Assembly (NCBI RefSeq): GCF_000519085.1
Contig: NZ_KI912577.1
Coordinates: 746,501-810,500 of the forward strand
Length of the DNA: 64,000 bases
Source: Methylobacterium sp. 10
GTDB lineage: Bacteria > Pseudomonadota > Alphaproteobacteria > Rhizobiales > Beijerinckiaceae
Reading direction: 5' to 3'
Each line of letters begins with the position of its first letter. Positions within the stretch are counted from its first letter, which is position 1. Of the stretch, positions 1-9,354 are shown in pieces. A program made the translations under genes and the position numbers. Below the pieces are notes generated by a model. The model saw only the letters and a list, made by a program, of their open reading frames with translations, had not been told where the DNA came from and ran no database searches.

Positions 1-608
1 TAGATCGTGATCGGCTGATGCGTCAGCGCCTGGACGATGAAGTTCGAGATCACCCGGCCATCCTGCGGGTGCATGTTCGGTCCGTAGGTGTTGAAGATCC
101 GCGCCACGCGCACCGACATCCGATGTTGTCGGCGGTAGTCGTGGAACAGCGTCTCGGCGCAGCGCTTGCCCTCGTCGTAACAGGCGCGCGGCCCGACGAT
201 GCTGACATGGCCGCAATAGCCCTCGGGCTGCGGGTGAACGTCCGGATCGCCATAGACCTCGCTGGTCGAGGCCTGGAGGATGCGAGCGTGAAGACGCTTG
301 GACAGGCCGAGCATGTTGATCGCCCCCATCACGCTGGTCTTCGTCGTCTGGACGGGGTCGCGTTGATAGTGAACCGGAGAAGCCGGGCAGGCGAGATTGT
401 AGATCTCGTCGACCTCCACGTAGAGCGGGAACGTCACGTCGTGGCGAAGGAGCTCGAAGGATTGGTGCGTGAGCAGCTTATCCAGGTTCGAGCGCGCACC
501 TGTCAGGAAGTTATCGACGCAGAGAACTTCGTTTCCCTGCTTGATCAGCCGTCCACAGAGATGAGACCCGATGAACCCGGCCCCACCCGTTACGAGGATG
601 CGCTTCAT
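1..608 (-). CDS. UDP-glucuronate decarboxylase (UDP-xylose synthase), cut by left edge
   Basis: Extended short-chain dehydrogenase. The reverse-strand frame starts at ATG 608 behind a GGAGGGG ribosome site and is open to the window edge, so about 202 N-terminal residues are present and the C-terminus is missing. Visible are the NAD-binding Rossmann motif [10 protein letters not shown] near residue 8, the family phrase [13 protein letters not shown], the TSEVYGDP stretch, and the catalytic YxxxK as YDEGK, followed by RIFNTYGP. This pattern is typical of UXS, which converts UDP-glucuronic acid to UDP-xylose via a 4-keto intermediate; the dTDP-glucose dehydratases are the nearest alternative. 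UDP-glucose dehydrogenase, which makes its substrate, lies at 28718-30109 in the same polysaccharide locus. It is transcribed away from the export gene at 1003. Confidence 0.88.
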   Translation of the reverse strand, partial: MKRILVTGGAGFIGSHLCGRLIKQGNEVLCVDNFLTGARSNLDKLLTHQSFELLRHDVTFPLYVEVDEIYNLACPASPVHYQRDPVQTTKTSVMGAINMLGLSKRLHARILQASTSEVYGDPDVHPQPEGYCGHVSIVGPRACYDEGKRCAETLFHDYRRQHRMSVRVARIFNTYGPNMHPQDGRVISNFIVQALTHQPITI

Positions 609-1002
609 TGTCGGTGCCCCTCCGGCTCATTCCCAGGACCGACGATGGTCGCGTCCGAGACTGGAACGAGCGTTCCGTCGGTGATCTCGCCCTACCGTCC
701 CCTCGGAGAGGAACTCGGAGCGTCGCTGAACCATGGAGGACAATCATCGCACACTACAAGTGGCGCATCCGGTGCATAGGACAGACTTCATGCCCGAATA
801 AGGAATAGTACCATCGAATATTACCGCGACTCGGCACCAAAAATCACCGGCTATAATTCAGAACATAGCCGTTCGTCGGAAGGATTAATTCCTTGTAGAA
901 CCGTGATCGTCCGAAAGGCGATGCCGGAGCCGGAGTTGCCGCAGTTTAGACTATCGGCGGTCCTGCGAGATAGGCCTCACCAGATAAGCGGTCGGTTGAT
1001 CC
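609..1002. other. Divergent intergenic region, probable promoters
   Basis: 394 bases between the UXS gene (leftward) and the export-protein gene (rightward). Positions 780-860 are clearly richer in A+T than the flanks. A TATAAT hexamer occurs at 852-857 on the plus strand, but no convincing -35 element lies at the right distance, so it is only a candidate -10 box. No coding frame is supported here. Confidence 0.4.
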
Positions 1003-2274
1003 ATGATGAGACAGCATCGACGGACGCGCTTGGCGCGCGTGCCCCACCGCATCGCGGCACTCGCCCTGTGGATCGCCCTCGGGGGGGCGGCCAGCGCCCA
1101 GGATTCCACTTACCGCCTCGCGCCCGGAGACCGGCTCGGATTGTCGGTCTATGGCCAAGCCGAACTCTCGGGGGAGTTCGTGGTCAATGGCAGCGGCGCC
1201 CTGTTCCTGCCCCTGGTCGGCGAAGTCTCCGTGTCGGCGATGACCTTGCCGGAGGCGCAGAAGCAGATCGTCAGCCATCTGGCCGACGGCTTCCTGCAGC
1301 AGCCGGTGGTGAGCCTGCGCATCACGGAGATGCGGCCGATCTACCTCCTCGGCGATGTGCGCGTCGCGGGGAGCTACCCGTTCCGCTACGGGGCCTCGGT
1401 CCTCAGCGGCATCGCCCTGGCCGGCGGCTTCGCCTTGCCCGAACAGGCGCAGATCTCCCAACGCACGGAGTTCCTGAGCGCCGATGAGCGGGTCCGGGTC
1501 CTGGAGGCGACCCTGCGCCTGCTCATGGTCCGGCGCGAGAGGCTGGAAGCACAGCGGCAAGACCGCGAGGATTTCACCCCGCCGCGCGGCAGTGAACGCG
1601 ACGAGGGCTTCACCCGCCTCCTCGCGGAGGAACGCGGGATCCTGAAGGCGCAGCGGAGTGCCTTCGCGCAATCCGCCGAGATGCTCCGTGCGCAGAAGCC
1701 GCGGATCGAGGCGGAGATCGCCGGCGTCGAGGCGCAACGCAAGGCGGAGGAGACCCAGCTCCGGCTGATCCAGTCCCATCTCGAAGATTACGAGAAGCTC
1801 ATCAGCAACGGTTTGGCGCGGCGATACCAGGGGATCGAACTGCAGCGCGAGGAGGCTCGGAACAAGGGAACCATCGCGCGGCTGAACTCCGAACTCGCCC
1901 GGCTCGATCTGGCGATCGGCGACCTCGCCCTGCGCGGCCAGGAAATCACCGATACTTATCATCGCCGCATCCTCACCGAACTTCAGGACGTGACCACGCG
2001 CCTGACGGAAGTGGAGATGCAGTTGCCGAGCGCCCGCGAGATCCGGGAGGCGCGCCTCCAATCCGGCGGCACGCTCGGTGCCGCCGGCCCCGGCACCCCG
2101 GCGCGGAAAGTCTTCATCACGCGCACCGTAGGCGAGGGGACGGAGACCTTCGAGGCGAACGAGCGTGCGCTCCTCCAGCCGGGCGACATCATCGACGTCC
2201 GCCGCGAGCCGCCGACGATTCCGATCCGGACGAGCCTGGCCCTGCCCGAACCGGGCTCCCTCCCTGCGCGCTGA
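1003..2274 (+). CDS. ExoF-type polysaccharide export protein (Wza/OPX family)
   Basis: Periplasmic/outer-membrane polysaccharide export protein of about 423 residues, close to the length of rhizobial ExoF. A signal peptide is visible (basic start, hydrophobic stretch at about 16-31, AxA-type cleavage before QDSTYRL). The Poly_export domain follows at about 35-120, with YRLAPGDRLGLSVYG at its start. An SLBB-like segment lies at about 110-150 (YLLGDVRVAGSYPF). A long charged coiled-coil-rich region spans about 160-350, and a short C-terminal SLBB-like segment (LLQPGDIIDVRR) lies near 390. In the family, such proteins pair with an ExoP/Wzc co-polymerase, here at 5292-7484, to move polymer across the envelope. 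The start has only a weak ribosome site; the next ATG is one codon downstream. Confidence 0.87.
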   Translation: MMRQHRRTRLARVPHRIAALALWIALGGAASAQDSTYRLAPGDRLGLSVYGQAELSGEFVVNGSGALFLPLVGEVSVSAMTLPEAQKQIVSHLADGFLQQPVVSLRITEMRPIYLLGDVRVAGSYPFRYGASVLSGIALAGGFALPEQAQISQRTEFLSADERVRVLEATLRLLMVRRERLEAQRQDREDFTPPRGSERDEGFTRLLAEERGILKAQRSAFAQSAEMLRAQKPRIEAEIAGVEAQRKAEETQLRLIQSHLEDYEKLISNGLARRYQGIELQREEARNKGTIARLNSELARLDLAIGDLALRGQEITDTYHRRILTELQDVTTRLTEVEMQLPSAREIREARLQSGGTLGAAGPGTPARKVFITRTVGEGTETFEANERALLQPGDIIDVRREPPTIPIRTSLALPEPGSLPAR

Positions 2275-2631
2275 CACGGGAACCGGCAGTTCCCCCCACG
2301 GCCGATGCGGCGGGCACCGACACGGTTGGGGCGTCGCGAGGCCGTCGGCGTCCCAACGACCATCCGCCTCGCACTTGCAGGATGCGTGTGGGCGCAGGCT
2401 CGCCCCACCACGGGCGGAGGCGGGAGCCGGCCGCCTTGGACACGAGGCTCGGCCTTGGTACCCGGATCGCCCACGCGCATCGCCAAATCTCAAATGCTAC
2501 GAATTAAAATACACTCTGATGTCGGAATTAGTACTTAATATTGTGCTATTTTACTGGAATTTTAATCAATACTCTGCAGAATACGAGTCTTCGCCATTGT
2601 TTGTTCCGAGTTTCTTGAAAGTATAGGCGAG
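2275..2631 (+). other. Intergenic region upstream of the Crp/Fnr gene
   Basis: 357 bases. The first 200 are GC-rich with no supported gene. From about 2490 to 2625 the sequence becomes strikingly A+T-rich, which in this genome marks a promoter region for the following regulator. No clean sigma-70 pair could be assigned by eye. Confidence 0.35.
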
Positions 2632-3381
2632 ATGCTTGCCGGAGCGTCACTAATGAACTCACGACTCCAGCCGCTCCAGGCGCCGTTGGTCGAAAACCGC
2701 CTCTTGCGGGCGCTTCCCATCGAAGTCTTCAGCCAGATGCTGCCGCAGCTCGAAGAGGTGGTGCTGACCGTCGGCGAGCGGATCGTCATGGCCAACGAGC
2801 CCATCCCGCACGCGTATTTCATCGAGAGCGGACTGGCCTCCGTCACCATGGCGATCGCCGAACGCGGCACCGTGGAAATCGCCGTCGTCGGGCGCGATGG
2901 AATGGTCAGCACCGCCCTCGTGCTCGGCATCGAGCATACGCCCCTCACGGTGGAAGTCCGCGTGGCGGGCCGCGCCCTGCGGATGGGCGCGGGTGCACTG
3001 CGCCAGGCAATGGCCCAGAGCAGTGCCCTGCGCGACATCCTCCTGCGCTACGTCCAGGTCGTCATCCTCTGGACCAGCCAGATGGCCCTGGCCAACCGGC
3101 ACCATTCGGTGGAGGAGCGCCTGGCGCTCTGCCTCCTCCTGGCCAGTGACAGGCTCGACGAGGGCCGCGTAGTGATGACTCACGAGATGCTGGCACTGAT
3201 GCTCGGCATGCACCGCCCGCGCGTCACCGTCGCCCTGCACGAGTTGGAGCGCACGCGGATGATCGTGATGCGGCGCGGGCAGATCACGATCCGTGACCGG
3301 CTCAAGCTCGTGGAACTGGCCGGCGACAGCTATGGGCTCGCCGAGGCCGAGTACGAGCGGCTGATCGGCCCCTTCATCTGA
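2632..3381 (+). CDS. Crp/Fnr family transcriptional regulator
   Basis: About 249 residues with the Crp/Fnr two-domain plan. An N-terminal cyclic-nucleotide-binding-like beta barrel (about 20-140) contains FIESGLASV and VEIAVVGRDGMV, the second fitting the EIAVVGxEG-type signature seen in many alphaproteobacterial homologues. A C-terminal winged helix (about 155-230) includes HEMLALMLGMHRPRVTVAL as the recognition region. There is no FNR-like N-terminal cysteine cluster, so iron-sulfur sensing is unlikely. The start could also be the ATG at 2653. It lies between polysaccharide export and flippase genes and is a reasonable candidate regulator of the locus, but that role is inferred from position only. 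Confidence 0.88.
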   Translation: MLAGASLMNSRLQPLQAPLVENRLLRALPIEVFSQMLPQLEEVVLTVGERIVMANEPIPHAYFIESGLASVTMAIAERGTVEIAVVGRDGMVSTALVLGIEHTPLTVEVRVAGRALRMGAGALRQAMAQSSALRDILLRYVQVVILWTSQMALANRHHSVEERLALCLLLASDRLDEGRVVMTHEMLALMLGMHRPRVTVALHELERTRMIVMRRGQITIRDRLKLVELAGDSYGLAEAEYERLIGPFI

Positions 3382-3718
3382 TACCTGAGGGTGGCGAGGG
3401 GAACTCCTCACTCTCTGCCCGCGCGATGGCGCGGCGGCTTGGGTCCGCCGAACGCGCCAAGGCCGAGCATCGGTCGGAACCTGTGCCGATTGCCATGACG
3501 GCGCGTTGGGTCTGCATGCCCAAACCGCAGAGGCACCGCGTAGCAGCCCCCCAGAAGCGCCTGACGATAAGGCTATTTGTTGGGGTGACCCACTCACGCT
3601 CGTCGCCCTGGTGCCCCCGTAAAGACTGGTCGGACAGGTGCCGGGAGGACCGGCGAGGCCCTGCGGCACCGGCGGATGCCCTCGTCCGCGGCGGGGCCGG
3701 ATTCGGCGTGAGCGCCGG
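3382..3718. other. Intergenic region between convergent genes
   Basis: 337 bases between the rightward Crp/Fnr gene and the leftward flippase gene. I see no supported gene. A short GAGG/CCTC hairpin near 3395-3410 could act as a weak terminator but has no T-tract. Confidence 0.4.
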
Positions 3719-5134
3719 TCAGGTCTGCCTCAGTTCCGAAGCCGGCATCGCCGCGACGCGTGACGCCACGGCGTTGCCCATGGCCTCACCCGGATCGTCC
3801 ACTGCGGAGCGGGGCGAGATTGGCTGGTCTCGCCCCCTGCCGGATGAAGTGTTGGCGGTGTCAGCAGCGATCATCCTGTTGAAGAGGAGATGCAGCACGC
3901 TCAGGCGCACGGCGTTCGCGAGGCAGAGAGCGATGCAGGCTCCGTTGAGGCCGAACCCGATGATGAGCGGGATAGCAATCGGGATCGTCGCCACGGCCCC
4001 GGCCGCATTCACGATCAGAGCTTGCTTGGCTTGTGAGACACCGTGGAAATAGGCGCACACGATGTCCGTCACGAACGCGGCGAGGGCCGCTACGGCGAGG
4101 AGCCGGACTGGGGTCGCGATGTCCACATAGGGAGACCCGGCGCCGTAGATGAGGCCGAGGACCGCGTGGGGAAAGGCGATGATGGCCGCCAGAAACACGA
4201 TCACAATGGGCATCCCCGACAGGACGAGGGGGTGGGTGGCACGCCATGCCTCTGCCTTTCCCCCGGCATGCGCCCGCGCGGAGACCTGAAGGATGACGTT
4301 ACCGAGCCCGATCATGAGCGGGTTGAGCAGGTTGACGATATTGAAGCCGGCCTGGAGCAGCGCCGGCAAAGCGGCCCCGGAAAGGGCGGCCAGGAACCAG
4401 AACAGGAACTGGACCCGCAGGGCGGCGCAGAGGTTGTTCGCCAGCGCCCATCCGCCGAGGCGCCAGAATTCCAGGGCGACGCTCCGGATGCGGCTCATCG
4501 CATGCCGGCGCAGGGAAAAACCCACCTGAATTCCCTGGAGGATGGCCGCCGCCGCCGATGTGACGGCCATGACATAGAGGGCGGTCTCCAGGGTCAGTTC
4601 ACCCCGGAGGGCGAGCCAGAGGGCGATCAGGATCTGCCCCATATAGCTGATGATCTCGCCGGGAACGGCGGCTCCGAAGCGCAGTTCCACGAACAGGTAG
4701 CGCCGAAACGCCTCCTGGATCTGCCAGATGAAGAAGTAGACGAGCAGTGCCGCGATGAGGTCCGGCCGACCGATGAGCAAGGCCGTGACGGCGAGGACGA
4801 GACCGGCCGGAACGCACAGACCGACGAGCAGGATGAAGCTCACGCTCATCAGTTCGGCGATGCGGCCCCGGTCCGCGGGATCGGCCAGGACCGACATCGG
4901 ATAGAACAGCACCGACGCCATGACGGTGTAGAGGATCATCAGGATCCCAAAGAGCAGCGCGAAGGCACCGTATTCCTGCGGCGGCAATGTCCGCGCGAGG
5001 GTGATCGTGAACAGGAAGTTGCCCAGGCTCGCGACGCCTTGATCGATCAGGGGCCAGGCGATCCGCGCAGCCCGCTCTCTAGCGAGCACCGGCCGGCTCC
5101 ACCGCCGGTCGCGTCTGGCCGGCACCGGCCACAT
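3719..5134 (-). CDS. Wzx-type polysaccharide flippase (MOP superfamily)
   Basis: Polytopic inner-membrane protein of about 471 residues with roughly 12-14 hydrophobic helices. The opening WPLIDQGVASLGNFLFTITLAR followed by LPPQEYGAF is typical of oligosaccharide flippases of the MATE-like MOP fold, which turn lipid-linked repeat units to the periplasmic side. The start chosen is ATG 5134. The frame continues upstream to 5260, but that stretch is a T-rich tandem repeat encoding a doubled FLARFF and looks like leader DNA rather than protein. It lies just downstream of the co-polymerase gene on the same strand, so the two are probably co-transcribed. Confidence 0.86.
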   Translation of the reverse strand: MWPVPARRDRRWSRPVLARERAARIAWPLIDQGVASLGNFLFTITLARTLPPQEYGAFALLFGILMILYTVMASVLFYPMSVLADPADRGRIAELMSVSFILLVGLCVPAGLVLAVTALLIGRPDLIAALLVYFFIWQIQEAFRRYLFVELRFGAAVPGEIISYMGQILIALWLALRGELTLETALYVMAVTSAAAAILQGIQVGFSLRRHAMSRIRSVALEFWRLGGWALANNLCAALRVQFLFWFLAALSGAALPALLQAGFNIVNLLNPLMIGLGNVILQVSARAHAGGKAEAWRATHPLVLSGMPIVIVFLAAIIAFPHAVLGLIYGAGSPYVDIATPVRLLAVAALAAFVTDIVCAYFHGVSQAKQALIVNAAGAVATIPIAIPLIIGFGLNGACIALCLANAVRLSVLHLLFNRMIAADTANTSSGRGRDQPISPRSAVDDPGEAMGNAVASRVAAMPASELRQT

Positions 5135-5204
5135 GGTGGCGCGGCGCGCCGCCTCCGCCGACAGGCGTGAACACGATGATGATCGAAGCCATGATCGACA
5201 TCCG

Positions 5205-5260
5205 CTGGATGGCCGCCAAGAAAAAAATCGCGCAAGAAAAAATCGCGCCAGAAACATCAC
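5205..5260 (-). repeat. T-rich tandem repeat in the leader of the flippase gene
   Basis: On the minus strand two near-identical 16-17 bp units occur back to back (GCGCGATTTTTTCTTG type; plus-strand copies around 5221-5253). They lie between the co-polymerase stop and the preferred flippase start. They may be slippage-prone or affect translation of the downstream gene. Confidence 0.5.
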
Positions 5261-5291
5261 GCAGGTCGGAATCGTGCCTGCGGAGTCCGTC

Positions 5292-7484
5292 CTATGAGGA
5301 CAGCTTGGACGGCAGCAGATTGCCTCGCGCGTGGTGCGACGCGGCTTCCTCGAAATGCCCCCGGTAATCGTTGTAATGGGAGCATTGGTCGACCACGCGG
5401 TAGTCCTTGTGCTCCGTCAGATTGACATGCGTCAGGACCATGCCGCGCAGACGCACGGAATTGTCCTGCAGCCGCCGCAACGCCGCCTGGACCGTCTCGC
5501 GCGGGGTCCGGTTCCAGTGAACGGCCATGACCGTGACGTCGGCGAGGCCGCCCATTGTCAGGACATCGACGGACAGCATCACGGGGGGAGCCTCGACGAG
5601 GACGAGATCGAAGCTTTCCCGAGCCCGTTCGATGAAACTCTCGAAGGCCGGCGTCAGGAATAGCTCGTGCGAGTCGCCGTGCTCGGCCCGATGCAGCACC
5701 ACGACCCTTCCGGAGTCGTTCTGCAACGGGAAGCCGGCAGGGTCACCGAACACGACATCCTCGAGACTGGGCTGGTCGGTCTCCGCATGGAGGCGCGGCG
5801 TACTGTCGATCACGAGGGTCCGAATGCCGCGCTGAGCCAGGAGGCTCGCCATCGCCATGCAGAGAAGCGATTTGCCCTCGCCGGGCACCGAGGACGTCAC
5901 CATGACGACGCGGGGCTCGGCCAGGGTGCGGGCTACGGTGAGCGATGCGCTGACGAGACGTATCGATTCGTCGAACATCCGGACCTCGGCGGCCGACGAG
6001 CCGCTGGTGAGTTCCGGCACCATGCCGAGGCAGCGGTGGGAGGTTTCGTGCGCTATCTCGGCATCGGACCGGAAGCCGGTGTCGCGCCGGTCCATCATCA
6101 CGGCATAGCCGATCCCCACGCCGCTCGCCCCGAGGACGCTGAGGCAGATCAGCATGAGCCGGTTCGGCCCCGACGGGACCGTCACGGGCTTGGCCGCCAT
6201 GACGATCTGCGTGGTCGAGGACTTCATCCCGGTGAGCGCCAGCGCCTGGGCATGGCCATCGCTCAGCAGCTTGAGGCGCTCGCGGATGGCCACCGCGTTG
6301 GTCTGCAGGCTCTGTAGCTTCGCGTCCTGCCCCATCCCCTCGACGAGGTTCGTCTTCATCACCCCGACCCTGTCGGCGAGGTTCGCCTCGTCGGCGATGG
6401 CCGCCTTGACGTCGCTTTCGAGGTTGCCGATCGCGCGCTTGATCTCCTCGCGAAGCCGCGATTGCGCGGCCTCGATATTCGCCTTGGCCTGCAGGTAGGC
6501 CGGATGACGCGGTCCAGTCGCGGCGACGTTGGCGAATTCCCGCGTGGCTGATTCCGCGCTCTCCAGCATCCTCTGGATCAGGGGCGCGCCGGACAGGTCC
6601 TGCGCCGAGGGGGTGCCGCCGGCGGCGAAGGCCTCCTGCGCCCGCGACAGGCGGCCTTCGGCGGCGATCCGAGTCTGGCGGGCGGCGGCGAGCTGTGCCA
6701 CGGCATCGCGCACCTCCTGCTGCGGCAGGCTCATGCCCTGCGTGCCGCCCTCCACATAGCCGGTCTCCCGCCTGTAGCGGTCGACGGCCGCCTCGGCGTT
6801 CTCGAGCTCCCGCCGGCTCTCGCCGATCTGCTCCTCGAGCCAGGTTCTGGTCCGCTCGGCCGCCGCCACCCCCATCTCCAGGCGGTTGCGCAGATAGGCG
6901 TCGACCACGGCGTTGACGATCCGCGCCGAACGCTCCGGTGAGGTCGAGTTGTAGGATACGTTGATCAGGTAGGCCCGCGTATCGTTGGTCACGGTCAGGT
7001 TCCGCGAGAGTTCGCGGGTCACCGCCTCCACCGAGGCTGTGGCATCGGCGGGCTGCTTCGCCGATCCTGGCAGCAGGGTCGAGAGGATGCGGGAGACGAT
7101 GCCCGGCCCCCGCGCAAAGGCCGGGTCATCCTGAAGCTTCAGATCCTCCACCGCGTGTCTCACGATGGCCAACGAGCGGATCACCCGCGCCTCGCTCTCG
7201 ACGATGGCGCCGGCATCGAGGCTGGTCGCTGCCTGCTGGTTCGGCGACGTGGCCTGAGAGGCGCCGACCCGGCTGAGATCGACCTGGATCAGGGATTCGG
7301 CGCTGTACTTGTCGGGCAGCGACCAGCAGATGGCCGTCGCGAGCACCAGGGCGGCGGCAGCGAGCCCGACGATCAACCGGCGGTGCCGAAGGATCGCGGT
7401 GAGGAACCCCAGGGTTTGGGCTTCGTAGGTCTGGCGGAGCACGACGCTGACCCCGCTCTTCGAGTGGTCCAGAACCCGGTTCAT
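5292..7484 (-). CDS. ExoP/Wzc-type polysaccharide co-polymerase with BY-kinase domain
   Basis: Inner-membrane chain-length regulator of about 730 residues. A first membrane helix (about 32-52) leads into a Wzz domain, then a long periplasmic coiled coil (about 190-420), a second helix (about 440-462) and a cytoplasmic BY-kinase-like ATPase. Walker A is present as SSVPGEGKS (Lys near 538). The A' motif reads VIDSTPR, lacking the second acidic residue of the usual DxDxR. Walker B reads LVEAPP, with Glu where Asp is usual. The C-terminus keeps several tyrosines, the normal autophosphorylation region. ATG 7484 was chosen because GAGGA sits just upstream; a longer GTG start at 7649 would add 55 residues without family resemblance. 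Confidence 0.86.
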   Translation of the reverse strand: MNRVLDHSKSGVSVVLRQTYEAQTLGFLTAILRHRRLIVGLAAAALVLATAICWSLPDKYSAESLIQVDLSRVGASQATSPNQQAATSLDAGAIVESEARVIRSLAIVRHAVEDLKLQDDPAFARGPGIVSRILSTLLPGSAKQPADATASVEAVTRELSRNLTVTNDTRAYLINVSYNSTSPERSARIVNAVVDAYLRNRLEMGVAAAERTRTWLEEQIGESRRELENAEAAVDRYRRETGYVEGGTQGMSLPQQEVRDAVAQLAAARQTRIAAEGRLSRAQEAFAAGGTPSAQDLSGAPLIQRMLESAESATREFANVAATGPRHPAYLQAKANIEAAQSRLREEIKRAIGNLESDVKAAIADEANLADRVGVMKTNLVEGMGQDAKLQSLQTNAVAIRERLKLLSDGHAQALALTGMKSSTTQIVMAAKPVTVPSGPNRLMLICLSVLGASGVGIGYAVMMDRRDTGFRSDAEIAHETSHRCLGMVPELTSGSSAAEVRMFDESIRLVSASLTVARTLAEPRVVMVTSSVPGEGKSLLCMAMASLLAQRGIRTLVIDSTPRLHAETDQPSLEDVVFGDPAGFPLQNDSGRVVVLHRAEHGDSHELFLTPAFESFIERARESFDLVLVEAPPVMLSVDVLTMGGLADVTVMAVHWNRTPRETVQAALRRLQDNSVRLRGMVLTHVNLTEHKDYRVVDQCSHYNDYRGHFEEAASHHARGNLLPSKLSS

Positions 7485-7890
7485 TCCGTCCTCGTTGATC
7501 GTGGCAAGCGCGGCGCTCCGGTCGGGGGATCGGACGTCTTCCGGGCATCCGGGGCGTGATGGGGGAGCTTCCATCCACCATCCGGCCGATCCACCGCTTG
7601 GTCGGTGCGATTGAGCGGGATTTCGGCTTCGCTTGGGAAGTGAGATCACGGACTAACCCGTTCGCCCCGGCGATCTAGACCGTTTTTCACCTTCCTTTCC
7701 GCGAGAATGAACGCTCACTGTTTTGAAAAATCCGGTACAGGGCCGGCGGCGTCGAGATTTCGTCCCGGCCGTGACTGTACCGGCAGGCAAAAGTGCTTCC
7801 TGAATGATCGGAGTTGTGGATGACCGCTCGGCAAAGGCCACATCGGCAGCGATGCCCGCCGCCCTCTTCGCTTACCGGGCGGCAGGAGCC
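7485..7890. other. Divergent intergenic region with interrupted inverted repeat
   Basis: About 400 bases between the co-polymerase and beta-helix genes. Perfect 9-base arms CCGGTACAG (7732-7740) and CTGTACCGG (7775-7783) flank inner arms GGCCGG (7741-7746) and CCGGCC (7765-7770). The whole can fold as a bulged stem. It sits about 110 bp before the beta-helix start and may be a regulatory structure or operator pair. No gene is supported in the interval. Confidence 0.45.
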
Positions 7891-9354
7891 ATGACGCGGT
7901 GCGCGCTCCGCCATGCGCTACCCCTCGCCGGACTGATCCTCTGGCAGGGGGGCGGCCCCGCAAGGGGAGAGGGGGCGGAAAGCGGCTGCCCCGCCACGGC
8001 CGTGCGCGTCGCCGCCGGCGAGTCCATCCAGCGGGCTGCGATCCGCGCCGGAGAAGGCGGGACCATCTGCATCGGCGCAGGCCTCTACCGGATGCAGGAG
8101 ATCGCCCCCTTGCGCGGTCAAACGTTCCTCGGCGAGCCCGGCAGCATCCTCGACGGCTCGCGCATCGTCCGGCAGTTCGAGCGGGTGGGCCCGTTCTGGG
8201 CCCTCACCGGATTGTACCCACGCCATGTGGGCGCCGGCCAGTGTCGCGGCGGCGGCTCGCTCTGTCTCCTGTCGCTGGCCGTGTTCCTCGACGGCCAGCC
8301 GCTCACCCGCGTCGCGTCGCGCGGTGATCTCAGTCCCGGACGTTACGTTGTGGAGGCAGCGGCCGGCCGAGCGATCCTCGCCGACAACCCGGAGGGACGT
8401 CGCGTCGAGGCCAGCGGGGCGCGCTTCGCCTTCCGCAGCCGGGCCGCCGATGTGCGGATCAGGGGACTCGTCGTCCAAAAATACGACACGCCGACCCAGA
8501 TGGGGGCGATCCGCGGCGGCGAGGGCACCGGGTGGCGCGTGGAGAATTCGCAGATCCGCCTGAATGCCGGGCTCGGCGTCGATGTCGGCACCGACGGGGC
8601 CATCACGGGCAGCACGATCGAGCGGAACGGCCAGCTCGGCGCGGCCGCGCAGGGCCGGCGGATCCTGATTGAGAACAACCGCATCGCTTCGAACAACACG
8701 TCCGGCTTCGACCCCGAATGGGAGGCCGGCGGCCTCAAGATCACCCAGAGCCAGGAGGTGGTCCTGCGCGGGAACCACGTCCACGACAATGCGGGTCCCG
8801 GCCTCTGGTGCGACATCGATTGCCGGGAGGTGCTGTTCGAGAGGAACAATGTGGAGAACAATTCCACCGCCGGGATCTTCTTCGAGATCTCCTACGACGC
8901 CGTGATCCGCGGGAACACGCTGCGCTTCAACGGCGCGGGCCATCCGGTCTGGTTCTGGGGGGCCGACATTCAGGTGGCGGCCTCGAGCGGCGTCGAGGTC
9001 TCCGACAACACCATCACCGTCCGGCCCGACGGCCGCGCCATCGTGCTCGTCGACCAGGGCCGCGAGAAGGACGGCGGCGGCTTCTACAGGACGACCGGAA
9101 ACCGCGTCCACGACAACCGGATCCTGTTCACCGGCAGAGGCAGCGCCGGCGGCGTCACGGATACGAACGAGGCCGCCCCGAATGCCCGGATCATCGAGGA
9201 GGGCGGCAACAGTTTCGACAGGAACACCTACGCCGCGCCTGCCGACGTGAAGCCGGTCTTCATCTGGGGGCGGACGCCCATCGACTATGCGGGCTTCCGC
9301 GATGCCGGGCAGGAGACGCTGGGCCGCCTCGTCACGCGGACGGCACCACCCTGA
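7891..9354 (+). CDS. Secreted right-handed parallel beta-helix protein
   Basis: About 487 residues. The start at ATG 7891 follows AGGAG and opens a signal peptide (MTRCALRHALPLAGLILW). The mature protein has repeated turns of the pectate-lyase/PbH1 type, such as IRLNAGLGVDVG, IENNRIASNN, LRGNHVHDNAGPGLW and VIRGNTLRFNG, over about 200-400. Such folds occur in polysaccharide lyases, epimerases and glycosidases of exopolysaccharide loci. I cannot identify catalytic residues, so trimming or modifying the polymer in the periplasm is inference. An upstream in-frame ATG at 7804 would bury the signal peptide and is less likely. It is divergent from the co-polymerase gene and convergent with the FkbM gene, overlapping its end by 23 bases. 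Confidence 0.8.
   Translation: MTRCALRHALPLAGLILWQGGGPARGEGAESGCPATAVRVAAGESIQRAAIRAGEGGTICIGAGLYRMQEIAPLRGQTFLGEPGSILDGSRIVRQFERVGPFWALTGLYPRHVGAGQCRGGGSLCLLSLAVFLDGQPLTRVASRGDLSPGRYVVEAAAGRAILADNPEGRRVEASGARFAFRSRAADVRIRGLVVQKYDTPTQMGAIRGGEGTGWRVENSQIRLNAGLGVDVGTDGAITGSTIERNGQLGAAAQGRRILIENNRIASNNTSGFDPEWEAGGLKITQSQEVVLRGNHVHDNAGPGLWCDIDCREVLFERNNVENNSTAGIFFEISYDAVIRGNTLRFNGAGHPVWFWGADIQVAASSGVEVSDNTITVRPDGRAIVLVDQGREKDGGGFYRTTGNRVHDNRILFTGRGSAGGVTDTNEAAPNARIIEEGGNSFDRNTYAAPADVKPVFIWGRTPIDYAGFRDAGQETLGRLVTRTAPP

Noticed and set aside
946-2493. A 515-codon minus-strand frame over the export-protein gene
   Set aside because: The plus strand encodes a signal peptide and Poly_export domain; the minus frame has no recognisable features.
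3426-4052. Plus-strand frame running into the flippase gene
   Set aside because: Overlaps the clear membrane protein on the other strand, is composition-biased, and has no homology-like motif.
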